Positions 1 through 11,300 of a stretch of DNA of 64,000 nucleotides are shown one piece after another. This DNA comes from Rehmannia glutinosa (Eukaryota; Streptophyta; Magnoliopsida; Lamiales; Orobanchaceae). The notes under the pieces are model-generated. The model ran no database searches, was not told the origin of the DNA, and was given only the letters and a program-made list of their open reading frames with translations. The stretch lies in NCBI GenBank assembly GCA_016081115.2, contig JABTTQ020001759.1:221009-285008 (forward strand), written 5' to 3'. Both the position numbers and the translations under genes were made by a program. Position 1 is the stretch's first letter, and each line of letters opens with the position of its first letter.

Positions 1-354
1 CACGGTCCATCCGTGCGGCTTGGTTTGGTCCCTGTTTTCTCCTGAACACTTCACACGGACATGCATCTTCACACGGGCAGGTCACACGGCCGTATGGTCC
101 TACACGGTCCAACCGTGTGACTAGTTTATGTCCGATTTCTTTGTCTTTTCGATCTTCTCTGCACTCGTCAATCTTATCTAGGCCTGCCAACTGATATCTT
201 CTCAATTAAGCTCTGTTTCCTGTAAAAAATTACAAGAATACGCAGTATCATACCCTTCTAAGGAAACCAAGTAAAATACACCAAGAATACATGCAAATGT
301 ACCAATTATATACCATTTTAAGCCCTTAAATGTACGTATATTTTACACGTACCA
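1..354 (+). repeat. LTR fragment related to the solo LTR at 35934-37455
   Basis: Positions about 215-354 align with the last 150 bases of the solo LTR at 35934-37455: both share the block reading tacaagaatacgcagtatca or close variants, then an A-rich stretch, then taagcccttaaatgtacg and a terminal CA. The first 200 bases contain several cacggtcca / ccgtgtga motifs, as does 36990-37020. The left part is outside the window. Family assignment is open; no coding capacity is visible. Confidence 0.6.
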
Positions 355-978
355 AGCCTGGGCTTGGTCTTCAAGGCCATTATAGTTTTGGACAAAAAAT
401 TATTTAAACCTTTAAAATTAATTTTTTCTCCAACCGGGCAAGTGCGGGGGTGCAAGGTTGCGCACCAGGTCGGGGAACGCACCGAGTCCAGAGATTTTTA
501 AAATATGCGCGCAGAAGTGCGTGGTCGTGCACTTTTGAACTTTGGCACCTGTTCAAACAACCAGGTACATTTTTTTGTTGTAGACATGTCTTTTCAAACT
601 AATAGACATATCCTTTCCATGATGCACCTTGAGGCCTATAATATATGAAGTCCCTGCTGATGAAAAAGACACAAAAATAATAAGCTAAAATCGAGCACTC
701 TGCATTACCAGCATATTTAACTATTTCCTTCCAAAAGCTTGAAAGCTAAACACTTGTTTTGTTCACTGTTGTTCAACTTTTGCAAGTGTTGCTAAGTCGA
801 ACATGTAAAGTCGTTGTATCTTAGAGATGATTGCCAGAACCGTAAGCACTTTGTAACAAGACAAGTTCATCTTGTAGAGATAATATCCAATAATAGTCTC
901 GACTTTCACAAACTCTGTCTAGTTTTTCTATTTAAACACTTAGTCATTTCTTGTTAAACAGTACCAACCAAACAACAA
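355..978. other. Non-coding stretch upstream of a copia gag remnant
   Basis: No convincing gene. A GC-richer patch around 430-530 has no recognised motif. Positions about 640-978 lead directly into the gag remnant and probably are the LTR or untranslated leader of that copia element, but no PBS (tggtatcagagc) or clear LTR end was found. Confidence 0.4.
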
Positions 979-1735
979 TTGCAAAACAAAATTTCTGTTG
1001 TTTTCAAGAAGATGGCATCCGTTAGTTTCACTCTGATGGCTGCTGGTCCTGCTCATGGCGAGAAACCAACTAAATTTTCCGGTGTTGGCTTCAAAAGATG
1101 GCAACAAAAGATGCCGTTTTATTTGACCAATTTGGGTCTGTGCCGATTTATGAAGGAGAAGCCCCCAACCGTTGGCGAAGAAGAATCTGACAACCAAAGG
1201 AGGATCGTTGTAGATGCTTGGCACAACAACGATTTTATTTGCGAAACTATATTTTGAATGGGTTGGAAGACACCTCTATAATGTCTACAGTTCGTTCAAA
1301 ACGTCCAAAGAGTTGTGGGACTCTTTGGAGAAAAAGTATAAAATAGAAGATGTCGGACACAAAGAAATTTATTATCGGCAATTTTCTGGATTATAAGTTG
1401 GTTGACACCAAAACGGTGATCAACCAAGTGCAAGAGATTCAGATCATACTTCATGACTTAGTGTCTGAAGGGATGATTTGGAACGAGTCATTCCAAGTGG
1501 CTGCAATAATCGAGAAATTGCTGTTGTGGAAAGATTTTAAGAACTACCTCAAGCACAAGCGCAAATAAATGGGGATTGAGGATCTGATTGTTCGACTTCG
1601 GATTCCAAAAATCCAAAGTAAAGTCCAACAAATCCGGAATGGAGTCTAAGGCCAGTCTTGTTGAATCAAGCACTAGCAAGAAATGGAAGCATTCCGGAAA
1701 AAATAAGTGGAAGGCCAAGATGATCTCTCTCTTAT
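979..1735 (+). pseudogene. gag: Ty1/copia gag remnant (frameshifted)
   Basis: Three overlapping reading frames together give a copia-type Gag of the UBN2/Retrotran_gag_2 family. The first (ATG 1012 region) has the KFSGVGFKRWQQKMPFYL-type motif; the second has LYNVYSSFKTSKELWDSLEKKY; the third has FQVAAIIEKL and ends with KDFKNYLKHKRK before a stop at 1566. A further in-frame segment (GIEDLIVRLR) and a Lys-rich tail continue to about 1735. At least two frameshifts and one stop are needed. No zinc knuckle, protease or pol follows, so the copy is truncated at its 3' side. It is a different lineage from the SIRE-type elements in this window. Confidence 0.85.
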
Positions 1736-1875
1736 CCTAAAAGAAAAATATCTCATACAGAGAATTTTTCTCTCTACGTTTCTTCTTGGAGAATCACCAC
1801 TCAAGGTCTTCGAGGGTTTAACGTGTGGAATAGTTGTGGGTGCTCTATTAGTATTCAAATAAAGTGAAGTGAAGT

Positions 1876-2257
1876 GGTAACAACCTGAGGCTATCCCAAA
1901 CAGGCTATCTTTCCTGGGTCTTTCCCTTTGGGCTTTCCATCCGCATTGCCACTCACGGACTTCCCACCCATGGAAGTGGGTTTCATCCTTCCCGCACACT
2001 CAAAACCAGGACTTCCAGGCTAAAGTACCGAGTTCTAAGAGTCTGAGTACCACCAGTTGAGCTAGCCCAATGGTAGTACTCACAATCTTAGAACTCAATA
2101 TTTTAGCCTGGAGGTCCTGGGTTCGAGTGTGGGGAAGACATGAAATCAACTTTTAGGGGTAGAAAGTCCATGAGTGGCGACGGGGATGGAAAGCCCAAAG
2201 GGAAAAGCCCAGGAAAGAAAACCCATTTGGGATAGCCCCCAGCCATTACAAAAAAAC
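1876..2257. mobile_element. Head-to-head pair of tRNA-derived SINE units (palindrome 1)
   Basis: The left half (1876-2057) is the reverse complement, at roughly 85% by eye, of the right half (2058-2257). The right half starts with a box A-like tagcccaatggt, has a box B ggttcgagt about 50 nt later, and ends in ggatagccccc then gccattacaaaaaaa. These are features of a tRNA-derived SINE. The outer ends also resemble each other as inverted repeats (gtaacaacc / gccattac), so a foldback MITE is an alternative reading. The same palindromic arrangement recurs at 2464-2658 plus 25657-25860 and at 25868-26246. Confidence 0.65.
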
Positions 2258-2263
2258 ACCTTT

Positions 2264-2457
2264 GTTTTGTAACGACCAGGGGCTATCCCAAACAAACTCT
2301 TTCTTTAACCTTTCCCTTTGGTCTTTCCATCTGCGTCGCCACTCATGGACTTCCTACCCCTGGAAGTGGGTTTCATGCCTTTCCCTGCACTAGAGCTCAA
2401 GACCTCTAGGCAAAAGTTCTAAGTTCTAAGAATATGAGTATCACCAATTGGGCTCGC
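2264..2457 (-). mobile_element. Single SINE unit of the same family
   Basis: On the minus strand this unit matches the right arm of the neighbouring palindrome from the box A region (about 2450) to the gttacaaaa tail (2264). It has no partner arm; the next unit begins just after a short T-rich joint. Confidence 0.6.
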
Positions 2458-2463
2458 TTTTTT

Positions 2464-2658
2464 TATAATGATTGGGGGCTATCCTAAATGGGCTCTTTCC
2501 TTAACCTTTCTCTTTGGGCTTTTCATCTGCGTCGCCACTCATGGACTTCCCACCCTTGAAGTGGGTTTCCCATCCTTGGAAGTGGGTTTCATGCCCTCAC
2601 CCACACTCGAACCCGAACTTCTAGGCTAAAGTACTGAGTTTTAAGAGTGTGAGTACCA
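2464..2658 (-). mobile_element. SINE unit, left arm of palindrome 2, cut by element 1
   Basis: Minus-strand copy of the SINE family. Its box A end runs into ctagt at 2659-2663, the target duplication of element 1. The partner arm lies 23 kb away at 25657-25860. Joined, the two restore the same head-to-head centre seen at 2050-2070. It contains a short internal duplication (cccacccttgaagtgggtt and cccatccttggaagtgggtt). Confidence 0.65.
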
Positions 2659-2663
2659 CTAGT

Positions 2664-4254
2664 TGTAGGTCCTAAGGGGTGTGAGTAAGGTTTAGAAGGG
2701 GGGGTTGAATAAACCTTACCAACTTTTCGATTTTAGTCCTTTTAAAATAATATAGAGTTAAATACACAACTAACTCCTTGAGGGACAGCTAAGTTAGTTA
2801 ACCAGTAGAGTTAGCCACTCAACAGACTCGATTGAGCTGTTGATAGAATAACTCAACTGTTTAGTCTAAACCTTAACTTGGTTGTAATGAGATTTTAAGC
2901 GGAAGACTTAACACCCTTGAATTTGGTTTAAGTTTGTTTTAACACTTGATTTTAGAACTTTGTTAATTATCAGTTGGATAGCAAATTATCAGCAGATACA
3001 AAATGATATGCAAAAATTAAATGTTGAAATGTAAATGACACAATAATTTTTATAGAGGTTCGAAGATGGGGTAATTCTTCTACTCCTCTCTTCTCCAACT
3101 CCTGGAGGAATCCACTAAGTATTGATCAAAGTACAAAGTGGTTATCAGTCCAGATACAAGTCTTGATCACACAACGGTGACTTGATCCTTTGAGACTCGA
3201 TCCGGAGATGCTTGGTCACACAACTGGCGGCTTCTCGTCGACTCGAAACTTCTTCTTCAGGGCATTTGCGCTTGCTACTTGACTCACTTGCTAAAGCTTC
3301 TTGGATTTGATCACGAAACCCTCCAATAACTTGAGACTGGTTCAACCTTGAACCTTTCTACAATCCTCCTTGGAATGTAGACACCTTTTGATTCTTCAAA
3401 AGTTTCCTCTTCAATAGTTTGAAGTTGTCTTTCCTTCACAGCTTGGTGTCGGATTGATTTCCTTCGAGAGTTAGGCTTGAGGATTTTGCTTGAATAACTT
3501 GAGAATATATTGCAGGTTACAGTTCGAATAATTGCTTGAATGTTCGTGGTTTAGGTAACAAGGTAACCTTTTCTCAAAGTGATTCCTCAGCCTTTTATAG
3601 TGAACTTTCAAAAATCTTCCTGTTGAAGAGATAGGCTGATTTCAAAAGTCACTTGTGTTCGTTGGCTTGTCTTGTTGCAGTCCTTGATGTTGACATTTTC
3701 TCGTATTAAATGAATGTTCAGCTTTTCAGAGTCTAACACGAGGTGCAGTGCTTCCCATTGGTTTATTCCTTTTGCACGCTTCTGGGACTGAACACTTTAA
3801 GACATGGGCGCGCATGGAAGTATTACTTGTTTAGATAATATTCTTGACTTACGTCAGGCAATGATTCTTTTGATTGTCTTGACTTGACTGTAGTTCTCTA
3901 ACTTCCCTAGGTGATTTCGAGTTAGCTTCCCATCAATGGATGACTCATCTGTCACTTCAACTTGAGACTTGGCTTCTTGAGTTGACTTGACTGACACTTC
4001 ACACAGCTGTATCCCAGCTAATACTCCTTCAGTCGAGTTCTTGACTTCTCCTCCTTGCCATACTCAGTTGTTTCACAGCGGAGTCTTCATTTCAGTCTTC
4101 AGTTAACTTCTTGTATATCCAGGCATAGCTGACATGACTCAGCTCGTACAACCCTATCTATTACAATGCAAATTACAAGGAAAATGAGGTGTCAACTTTC
4201 TAGTCTAAGTTTTACATGGCATTCATCAAAATCTAAACAATAAATTTCCCAATA
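2664..4254 (-). repeat. 3' LTR of element 1
   Basis: Starts tgtaggtcctaagg and ends tttcccaata; the terminal CA expected from its partner (ccaaca at 25651-25656) is TA here. It aligns over its full length with 24063-25656 apart from point changes and one patch (see 24166-24210). No gene is expected; the short open frame at 3145-3345 lies inside it and is fortuitous. Confidence 0.92.
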
Positions 4255-4278
4255 ATTTCACCCTTTTTGATGATGCCA
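4255..4278 (-). promoter_or_regulatory. Polypurine tract of element 1
   Basis: On the minus strand the sequence directly before the 3' LTR reads catcaaaaagggtgaaat. It is the primer for plus-strand DNA synthesis. The equivalent tract in element 2 (8066-8088) is a cleaner run, aaaaagggggaaat. Confidence 0.8.
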
Positions 4279-4544
4279 AAACTTAAAACATACAAACAAA
4301 ATGTAAACATCAAAGATACATACGGACAATGTAGTAACAGAGAATATATGCGTAGAATCAATCTTTTTATTGATCATAACATTCTTGTCCTTTACAAAGC
4401 TGTTTACAAAGTGTATCATAGCAAACATAGCAGACTATATCTACGCAAATATAGAAATTACACAACTTTTATTCATCGTACAGAAGACTTACATACATAT
4501 GTATTTTCAACAGTAAAATACATGAAGGGGTGGACATCAACACT

Positions 4545-6507
4545 TCATCGCCTTTGCTGCCTACTTCTTTCTTCTTCAGCTCTGTCGTCCTCTGCTCTCT
4601 TTCTCTTCTTTTCATCTTCAGTTGCCTTCTTTTTCTCGTATTTTCTCTTTGCAGCATCGTCTCTTCTCTTTCTTTCTTGCCTTTCTTCCCACAGCTGATC
4701 TTGTCTCTTATTTTCTTCTTCGATCCTTTTGACATAGTCAGCATTTTTCCTAGCCACTTCCAGATTTGCTATGGCATCAAATCCAGCCCAATAGATCCCT
4801 CCTTTCTTCCCTGGATCTATGTATTCAATGTTTTTGGGTAGAGGTCTAGGTCTGAAACCTCTTCCTCCACTGCTTCTTCCTCTTCCTCTGGGTGTATATT
4901 GTACGGGAACCTTCCTTTTGTCGGTGACTTTCGCTTGTAGTCTCTTGTTGCCAGAGATGTCCGCTTATCGCTTCTTCGCATAGCTTAAGGCCTTTTTCCC
5001 AGTACAAGTCCCAGGCTTGGGCCATGGACATGCCTTCGAAGTATCCTTCGGATTCGAGCGTTTTGAATTCATCAACTGATCTCGGCTCGTTTCCGACGTC
5101 TAAAATGGCATCGTGTCTCTTCCTGTTTGGAATGCTTCCGTATTGTTTGATATATCCATCACACGGGCATCCATTTTTCCTTCGACCTCCTTCATCCCTC
5201 GCTTCTACGATTTTTTCTTTCTCGACATAGGTACATCGCCAGTGTTGAGCAAAGAAGAGTGTTCTTTCGAAGTTTCTTTGATTATGTCATTTTGTGACAA
5301 TGCCTTGTTGAGGGGTTTCAAAGCAAACATTAGAGTCATATCTTTTGAGCCTTCCCCCTGTTGTTTTTCCCTTCTCCTTCTTCTCGTTTCTTCAAATTGT
5401 TCCTTTTTCTTCTCATCCGACCGACTTTCAAAGATCTTGGTATTCCTCTTTCCCCTTTTTGGCATCATCAAAGGAGAGAGGAACCCCTGGAAACATCCCT
5501 GCGAGCATAAAGTCTAAGCGGCTGATAGCTGAGTTCATTTGGAGTCATTGCGGAGTATCTTTGTTCGAAATTCTGAGCGAGTGGCTTTGGATTCAGCTGC
5601 CACCAGTTTCATCTCAGCCATAAGGAGGCTGAACTTGGCATTCATACTTTCCTCTACGCGCATAAGTTCTTTCCTGTGAAATTCTCGCAGCAGTTCCATT
5701 TCAGTGTTGTGGGAGGCATGCATTCTGTCAATATTGTCTTGCATCCTATTCTTCATGACAACATTATCAGCGCTCCAGATCAACATTTTGTTGTACAATG
5801 CCTTGAAGTATCTGACTTGTTCGAATCGCATTGTACTCTGCTGTTGACACCTATTATCCAACCGTATATCCAACGAGGCCTGGTGCCTTTCAATCTTCTC
5901 AATCTCTCCAAGGATAGTCTTAAAGACTTCACGCACCTCAGTTGTTACTTCAGTCTCAGCTGGCGGTCAAGCAGCATCAAAATCAAAGTCTGCTGGAACG
6001 ATAGTATTTGTGGGAATAACTAGATCAGGTTGGTGGTATCGTTTCCGCTCACGGGCTGTTTCTTCAACAAGGTCAGGCACCTCAATTGGAAAAAGAAACG
6101 TTTCTTCGAAAGCATCATCACGGACGTAAGATATGGAATGTACAGTCGTTCGAGCCTGTGATGTACCTGGTTGAGTCGACTCTTCTGCAGCTTTGGGAGC
6201 CTGCGCAGACGACTTGGTTTCAGCTAGGCCTTGGTGTGAGGTTGGCCAGCTGATTGAGCCTCAGTTGTCTTAACAGCTTCTTCGGCCTCAGTGTTTTCTG
6301 CTAAATGAATTTTCGGGTCCTCTGCTGCACCGTCAGCGTCATCGGAAGATGATGAGTCTTGAAGGCTTGGCTCATCATCAAAATTAAATGTTTGTCGAGA
6401 AGCCTTGAAGTCTGGCTTACTCGTACTAGGAAGAACATCCTCAGCTTAGTCTTTTTGGTGTGCAGTTGGGGTAGACTCAGCTTCATCTGCAGATCCCAGG
6501 AAGGTTG
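4545..6507 (-). pseudogene. Element 1 accessory ORF, C-terminal half
   Basis: Continuation of the accessory ORF that starts at 21853 and is split by element 2. In minus order: an acidic, Ser-rich segment (about 6500-6150), a coiled-coil-rich segment (5936-5535, with EKIERHQASLDIRLDNR), a Lys/Arg-rich segment with MMMPKRGKRNTK (5471-5205), and a highly charged C-terminus (4757-4545, YVKRIEEENKRQDQLWEERQ) ending in poly-Arg before the stop at 4545-4547. Several frameshifts and stops break it. The same order of segments occurs in element 2 (8371-10430), so it is one long gene rather than chance frames. No enzymatic motif is visible; the function is unknown. Confidence 0.75.
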
Positions 6508-8065
6508 TGTAGGTCCCAAGGGGTGTGAGTGTAAGGTTTAGAAGGGGGGGTTGAATAAACCTTACCAACTTTTCGATTTAGTCCTTTTAAAACGTTCAGA
6601 GTCAATATTTCACAGCTGAGTCCTTGATGGACAGCTAAGTTAGTTAATCAACAGAGTTAGTCACTCACGCAGGACTGATTCGAGCCGTTGATAGAATAAC
6701 TCATTGTTTTGACTAAAGACTTAACTCGATTGTGATATATTTTCAGCGGAAGACTTAACACCCTTGAATTTGGTTAAGTTTGTTTTAATACTTGGTTTTA
6801 GCACTTTGTTGATTATCAATTGGATAGCAAATTTATCAATGAGATATTAAAGTAATATGCGTAAATTAAAATCTTTGAAATGTAAATGACACAATAAGTT
6901 TTTATAGAGGTTCGAAGATGTGGTAATTCTTCTACTCCTCTCTTCTCCAACTCCTGGAGGAATCCACTAAGTATTGATCAATATACAAAGTGGTTATGAC
7001 CCGTATACAAGTCTTGATCACACACGGTGACTTGATCCTTTGGGACTCGGTTTGGAGATGCCTTGGTCACACATTGGCTTCTCGACGACTCGAACCTTCT
7101 TCACACACGCCTTTGCTACTACGACCCACTTGCTCAAGCTTCTTGGATTTGATCACGAAGCCCTCCAAAAACTTGAGACTGGTTCGACCTTGAACCTTCC
7201 TACAATCCTCCGTGGAATGTACACCCCTTGATTCTTCAAATGTTTCCCCTTCAACCGATTGAAGTTGTCTTTCCTTCACAAGTGAGTGTTGGATTGATTT
7301 CCTTCGTAATGTAGGCTTGAGGATTGAATTTGAATGACTTGAGAGTAATTTTTGGTTTATTCGAATGTTAGCTTGAATGTTCGTGGTTCAGTTACTTCTC
7401 TCTCAGAGTGATTCTTCAGCCTTTTATAATGATCTTTCAAAAATCTGCCCGTTGAAGAGATATGCTTATTTTCAAAAAACACTTGTGGTCGTTGGCTTGT
7501 CTTGTTGCAGTCCTTGGAATTGACATTTCCTCGTATGAATGATTCTTGACTTTTTCGAGTTCGACACAGTGCGTGCTTCCCATTGGTTTATTCCTTTTGC
7601 ACGCTTCGGGATGAGCACTTTAAGAAAGGCGATATGGAAGTATTACTTGTTTAAGTAATTTCCTTGACTTACGTGCAATGGATCTCTTTCGATTATCTCG
7701 ACTTGATCGCATTTTCTTAACTTCCCAGGTGACTTGAGTCGACTTCCAATCATTGGATGACTCTTTCGTCACTTCAACTTGAGACTTGGTTGTCTTGAGT
7801 TGATTTGATACTTCACTTTCACTTGTATCTCACCCGCACCTTGATCGAGTTCTGTCTTCTCTTCTTTGTCGCACTTTCATTTTGCCTCGCAATGAGTCTT
7901 CCTTCAAGTCTCCAGTTGTCTTCTTGCATGTTCAGGTATAGCTGACTTGACTCAGCTCGACCAGCCCTATCTATTACAATGCAATTTACAACAAAAATGG
8001 GGTGCCAACTTTCTATTCTAAGTTTTACATGGCATTCATCAAAATCTAAAAATAATTTCCCAACA
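6508..8065 (-). repeat. 3' LTR of element 2
   Basis: Full-length LTR of 1558 bp with tg...ca ends. It is clearly related to, but diverged from, the LTRs of element 1, with many small indels, so element 2 belongs to a sister subfamily. Confidence 0.9.
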
Positions 8066-8088
8066 ATTTCCCCTTTTTGATGATGCCA
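8066..8088 (-). promoter_or_regulatory. Polypurine tract of element 2
   Basis: The minus strand reads catcaaaaagggggaaatt immediately before the 3' LTR. It corresponds to the tract at 4255-4278 and, in type, to those at 60506-60525 and 31122-31141. Confidence 0.82.
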
Positions 8089-8370
8089 AAACTTAAAACA
8101 TTCATACAATAATTAAACAACAAAGATACGTACAGACAATGTAGAATCACAGAATGTATGCGTAGAATCAATCTTTTATTGATCATAACATTCTTGTTCT
8201 TTACACAGCTGTTTATAGAGTGTATCAAAGCTTAAACAGAACTTAAGGTAATCATGTTGTTCTATATCTACGCAAGTATGGAAATTATACAAATTTTATT
8301 CGATGTACAGAAGACTTACATAAAGATGTATTTACATAGTAAAATACATGAAGGGGTGGACAACAACACT

Positions 8371-11300
8371 TCATCTCCTTCGCCGCCTCCTTCTTTCCTC
8401 TTCTTCAGCTCTGTCATCTTCTGACCTTTTTCTCTTCTTCTCATCCTCAGCCGCCTTCTTTTTTTCTCATAAGCCTTTCTCGGGACTTCATCTCTTCTTT
8501 TTCTTTCTTGTCTTTCCTCCCATAGCTGAGTTTGTCTTCTATTTTCTTCTTCAATCCTCTTCACATACTCATCATTGTTTTTAGCCACTTGCAGGTTAGC
8601 TACTTCGTCGAATCCAGTCTAATAGATCCCTCCTTTCTTGCCTGGATCTATGTACTCAATGTTTTTGGGCGAGGTCTGGTCCAAACCTCTTCCTCCACCA
8701 CTGTTTCTTCCTCTTCCTCCGGCGTGTATTGTACATGGGGCCTTCTTTTTCCCAATTTGAGTGACTAGCGAGTTACTACCAAGAGTCTTTGCTCGTCGCC
8801 TTCTTCACATAGTTTGAGACCTCTTTCCCAGTACAAATCCAAGGCTTGAGCCATGGACATATTTGCGTAGTAACCTTCGGGAGATGCGAGCGTCTTGAAT
8901 TCATCAACAGATCTTGGCTCGGTTCCGACATCCGAAATGGCATAAGTGTCTCTGTCATCGTTGGAATGCCTCCATGTTGTTTGAGAATATCCATAACTCG
9001 GGCATCCATCTTTCCTTCCACTTCCTTTATCCCCGCTTCAACTATCTTTCTCTTTTCGGCCATGGGTACAACAGAGTGTTGGAGTGGCGGAGTTTGGGAG
9101 TGGGAGTTTGATGATATCATTTGTGACAAGACCTTGTTGGGGGTTTTAGAAATCATCAAGGTCATATCTTTCGAACCTTCCCCTCAACAGATTTTCCTTT
9201 CTTCTCTCTTCTTCTCTTCCTCAATTTTGTCTTTCTCTTCAGTGCGTCCTTTTTTCCTTCGAGATCCTTTCAACGCCTTTAGGTATTCCTCTTCCCCCTT
9301 TTTGGCATCATCAAAGGAGAGAGAAACCCCTGGAAACAAGCTAGCAATCATGAAGTCTAAGCGGCTGATAGCTGAGTTATGCTTCGAATATGCTGTGGAG
9401 TATGCTGCACGAAATTCGGAGCGCGTGGCATTGGATTCAGTTGTTACCAGCTTCATTTTAGCCATGAAGAGGCTAAACTTCCGATCCATGTTCTCCTGTA
9501 CGCGTAGGAGCTCTTTCTTATTATATTCACGCAGCTGCTGCATCTCTGTGGTGTGAGGTTCATGCATTCGTTCGATGTGCTCTTGCATTCTTGTCTTTGC
9601 ATCAGCATTCTCAGCCCGCCAGACTAGCAATTTATTGAACAATGTCCTAAAATATCGAGTTTGTTCTACGCACATGGTTTGCTGTTGTTGCCACCATTCC
9701 CGGATCCTGACAATTATGCCTCGCAGATCGGCAATAAGGTTTACGTCTCTGTTATCCAGCCGCATGTCCAGTGAGGCCTGGTGCCTCTCCATCTTTTCTA
9801 TCTCTGCAAATATGGCCTTGAAAACTTCCCGAACCTCAGCTGTCACTTCTGTCTCAGCTGGAGACCAAGCAGCGTCAAAGTCAAAGTCTGCTGGGACGAT
9901 GGTGTCTGTTGGAATAACAGGATCAGGTTTATGGAAGCGTTCTTGATCTCTAGTTGATTCTTCAGGAAGGTCAGGTACTTCCAGAGAGAAGGGAAATGAT
10001 TCTACAAAAGGATCATCACGGGCAACGGGAATCTGCTCAATGACAACTTGTGCTTGTGAAGTTCCCGGTGGAGTCGATCCTGCTGCAGCTTGAGGAGCTT
10101 GCGCAGTTGACTCTCTTTCAGCTGTGGTCTTTTGTGAAGTTGACCCAGCTTGCTGAGCCTCATTGTCTTAATGCCTTCGTCGGTCTCATTTGTGGTTTTT
10201 CCACATGAGTTGACTGGTCCTCGGCCATATCAGAAGCGTCATCGGACGATGATGAGATTTCCATGGGTGGCTCATCATCAAAATTAAATGGTTGGCGAGT
10301 AGCCTTAAGGTCAGACTTACTTGTGCTTGGAAGAACATCCTTAGCTGAGTCTTTTGGATCGGCAATAGGGGATGACTCAGCTTCGTCTTCACCTTCAGAT
10401 CCCAGAAAGGTTACATCAGGGTTATCTTGGGAATCGTGAAGAGCACTTATCTCCTTTCGGATGGATCAATGATAGTAGGAGGGATGTTCGTGCGTTCGTC
10501 TGCACCGAGAAGTCTCAACCTCCCGTTGGCCTTCATTACCTCCTGCAGTCTCAACTGCAGCGAGGCCTTGGATAGTCCCTTTGACAGTGTCAGATGTCTT
10601 GGGGTCTTCTGAGGTGGCATCCACTGGAGTCTCAACTCCATGGATTGCACTTTCGTGCCCAAAGTGTTAACTCCCGGGCGGTTCCTTCGCGTGCCTCGAT
10701 TTGCATCAACCGCGTCATTGGCTGCGCAGAGCAGCAATTGGCACTTCACCGAGGCAGTTTTAATCGCCTCGAGCCTCATCGATGACAAACTTTGTGTATT
10801 TTGTTGTTCCTTCTCCACTTCACCTCCGAGATTCGTTGTGAAGTTAGTGCGCAAAGATCCTCCGACCTCACCCAGCTGCGGTGGAGGGAGTTTCCCCTTC
10901 ACCGGTGGCACACCACCGAGTGACTTGGAATGGGGTCACTCGTCTCCAGACTTTCGGCCGTTCCCTTTGAGTATTCAACCGTTGGGGCAGGTGGTAAGAC
11001 ACCTTTATCAGGGGTTGGCTCGACTGGGGTCCCCACAATCCCAGTTTCATCGCCGATTCTTTATCACCTTCTTTTTCGAGTGAGTGGGGGAAGTGGTGGC
11101 GGCGACAATAGTGGAAATATGTTGCACCACTCCCATCGGATCAATCTCCAGTTGTGATGTGGAGGACTCCCCTGGTCCTTCCAACAATCGTTGCTCATGT
11201 AGGGCCCTGGATTCCCGCATGGCTTGCTGCATCTCCAATTCTTCTGTAGTAGTAGCAGGGTCCAGATCCTCATCACTCCCAGAGAGAATGTCGAGATGAG

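Noticed and set aside
2040..2100. CRISPR-like or tandem array reading of the repeated palindromic units
   Set aside because: Spacing and structure are those of inverted tRNA-derived repeats in a plant genome; there are no regular spacers or cas genes.
3145..3345. Minus-strand 66-codon frame repeated near 7067 and 18195
   Set aside because: All three copies lie at the same place inside LTRs; they are LTR sequence, not genes.
4530..4841. Plus-strand Ser/Phe/Leu-rich open frame of 103 codons
   Set aside because: It is antisense to the charged C-terminus of the element 1 accessory ORF; low-complexity Glu/Lys/Arg codons read as Ser/Phe/Leu on the other strand.
8846..9556. Plus-strand 236-codon open frame
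   Set aside because: Antisense to the coiled-coil segment of the element 2 accessory ORF (9846-9184), which has a homologue in element 1; the plus-strand frame is not conserved there.
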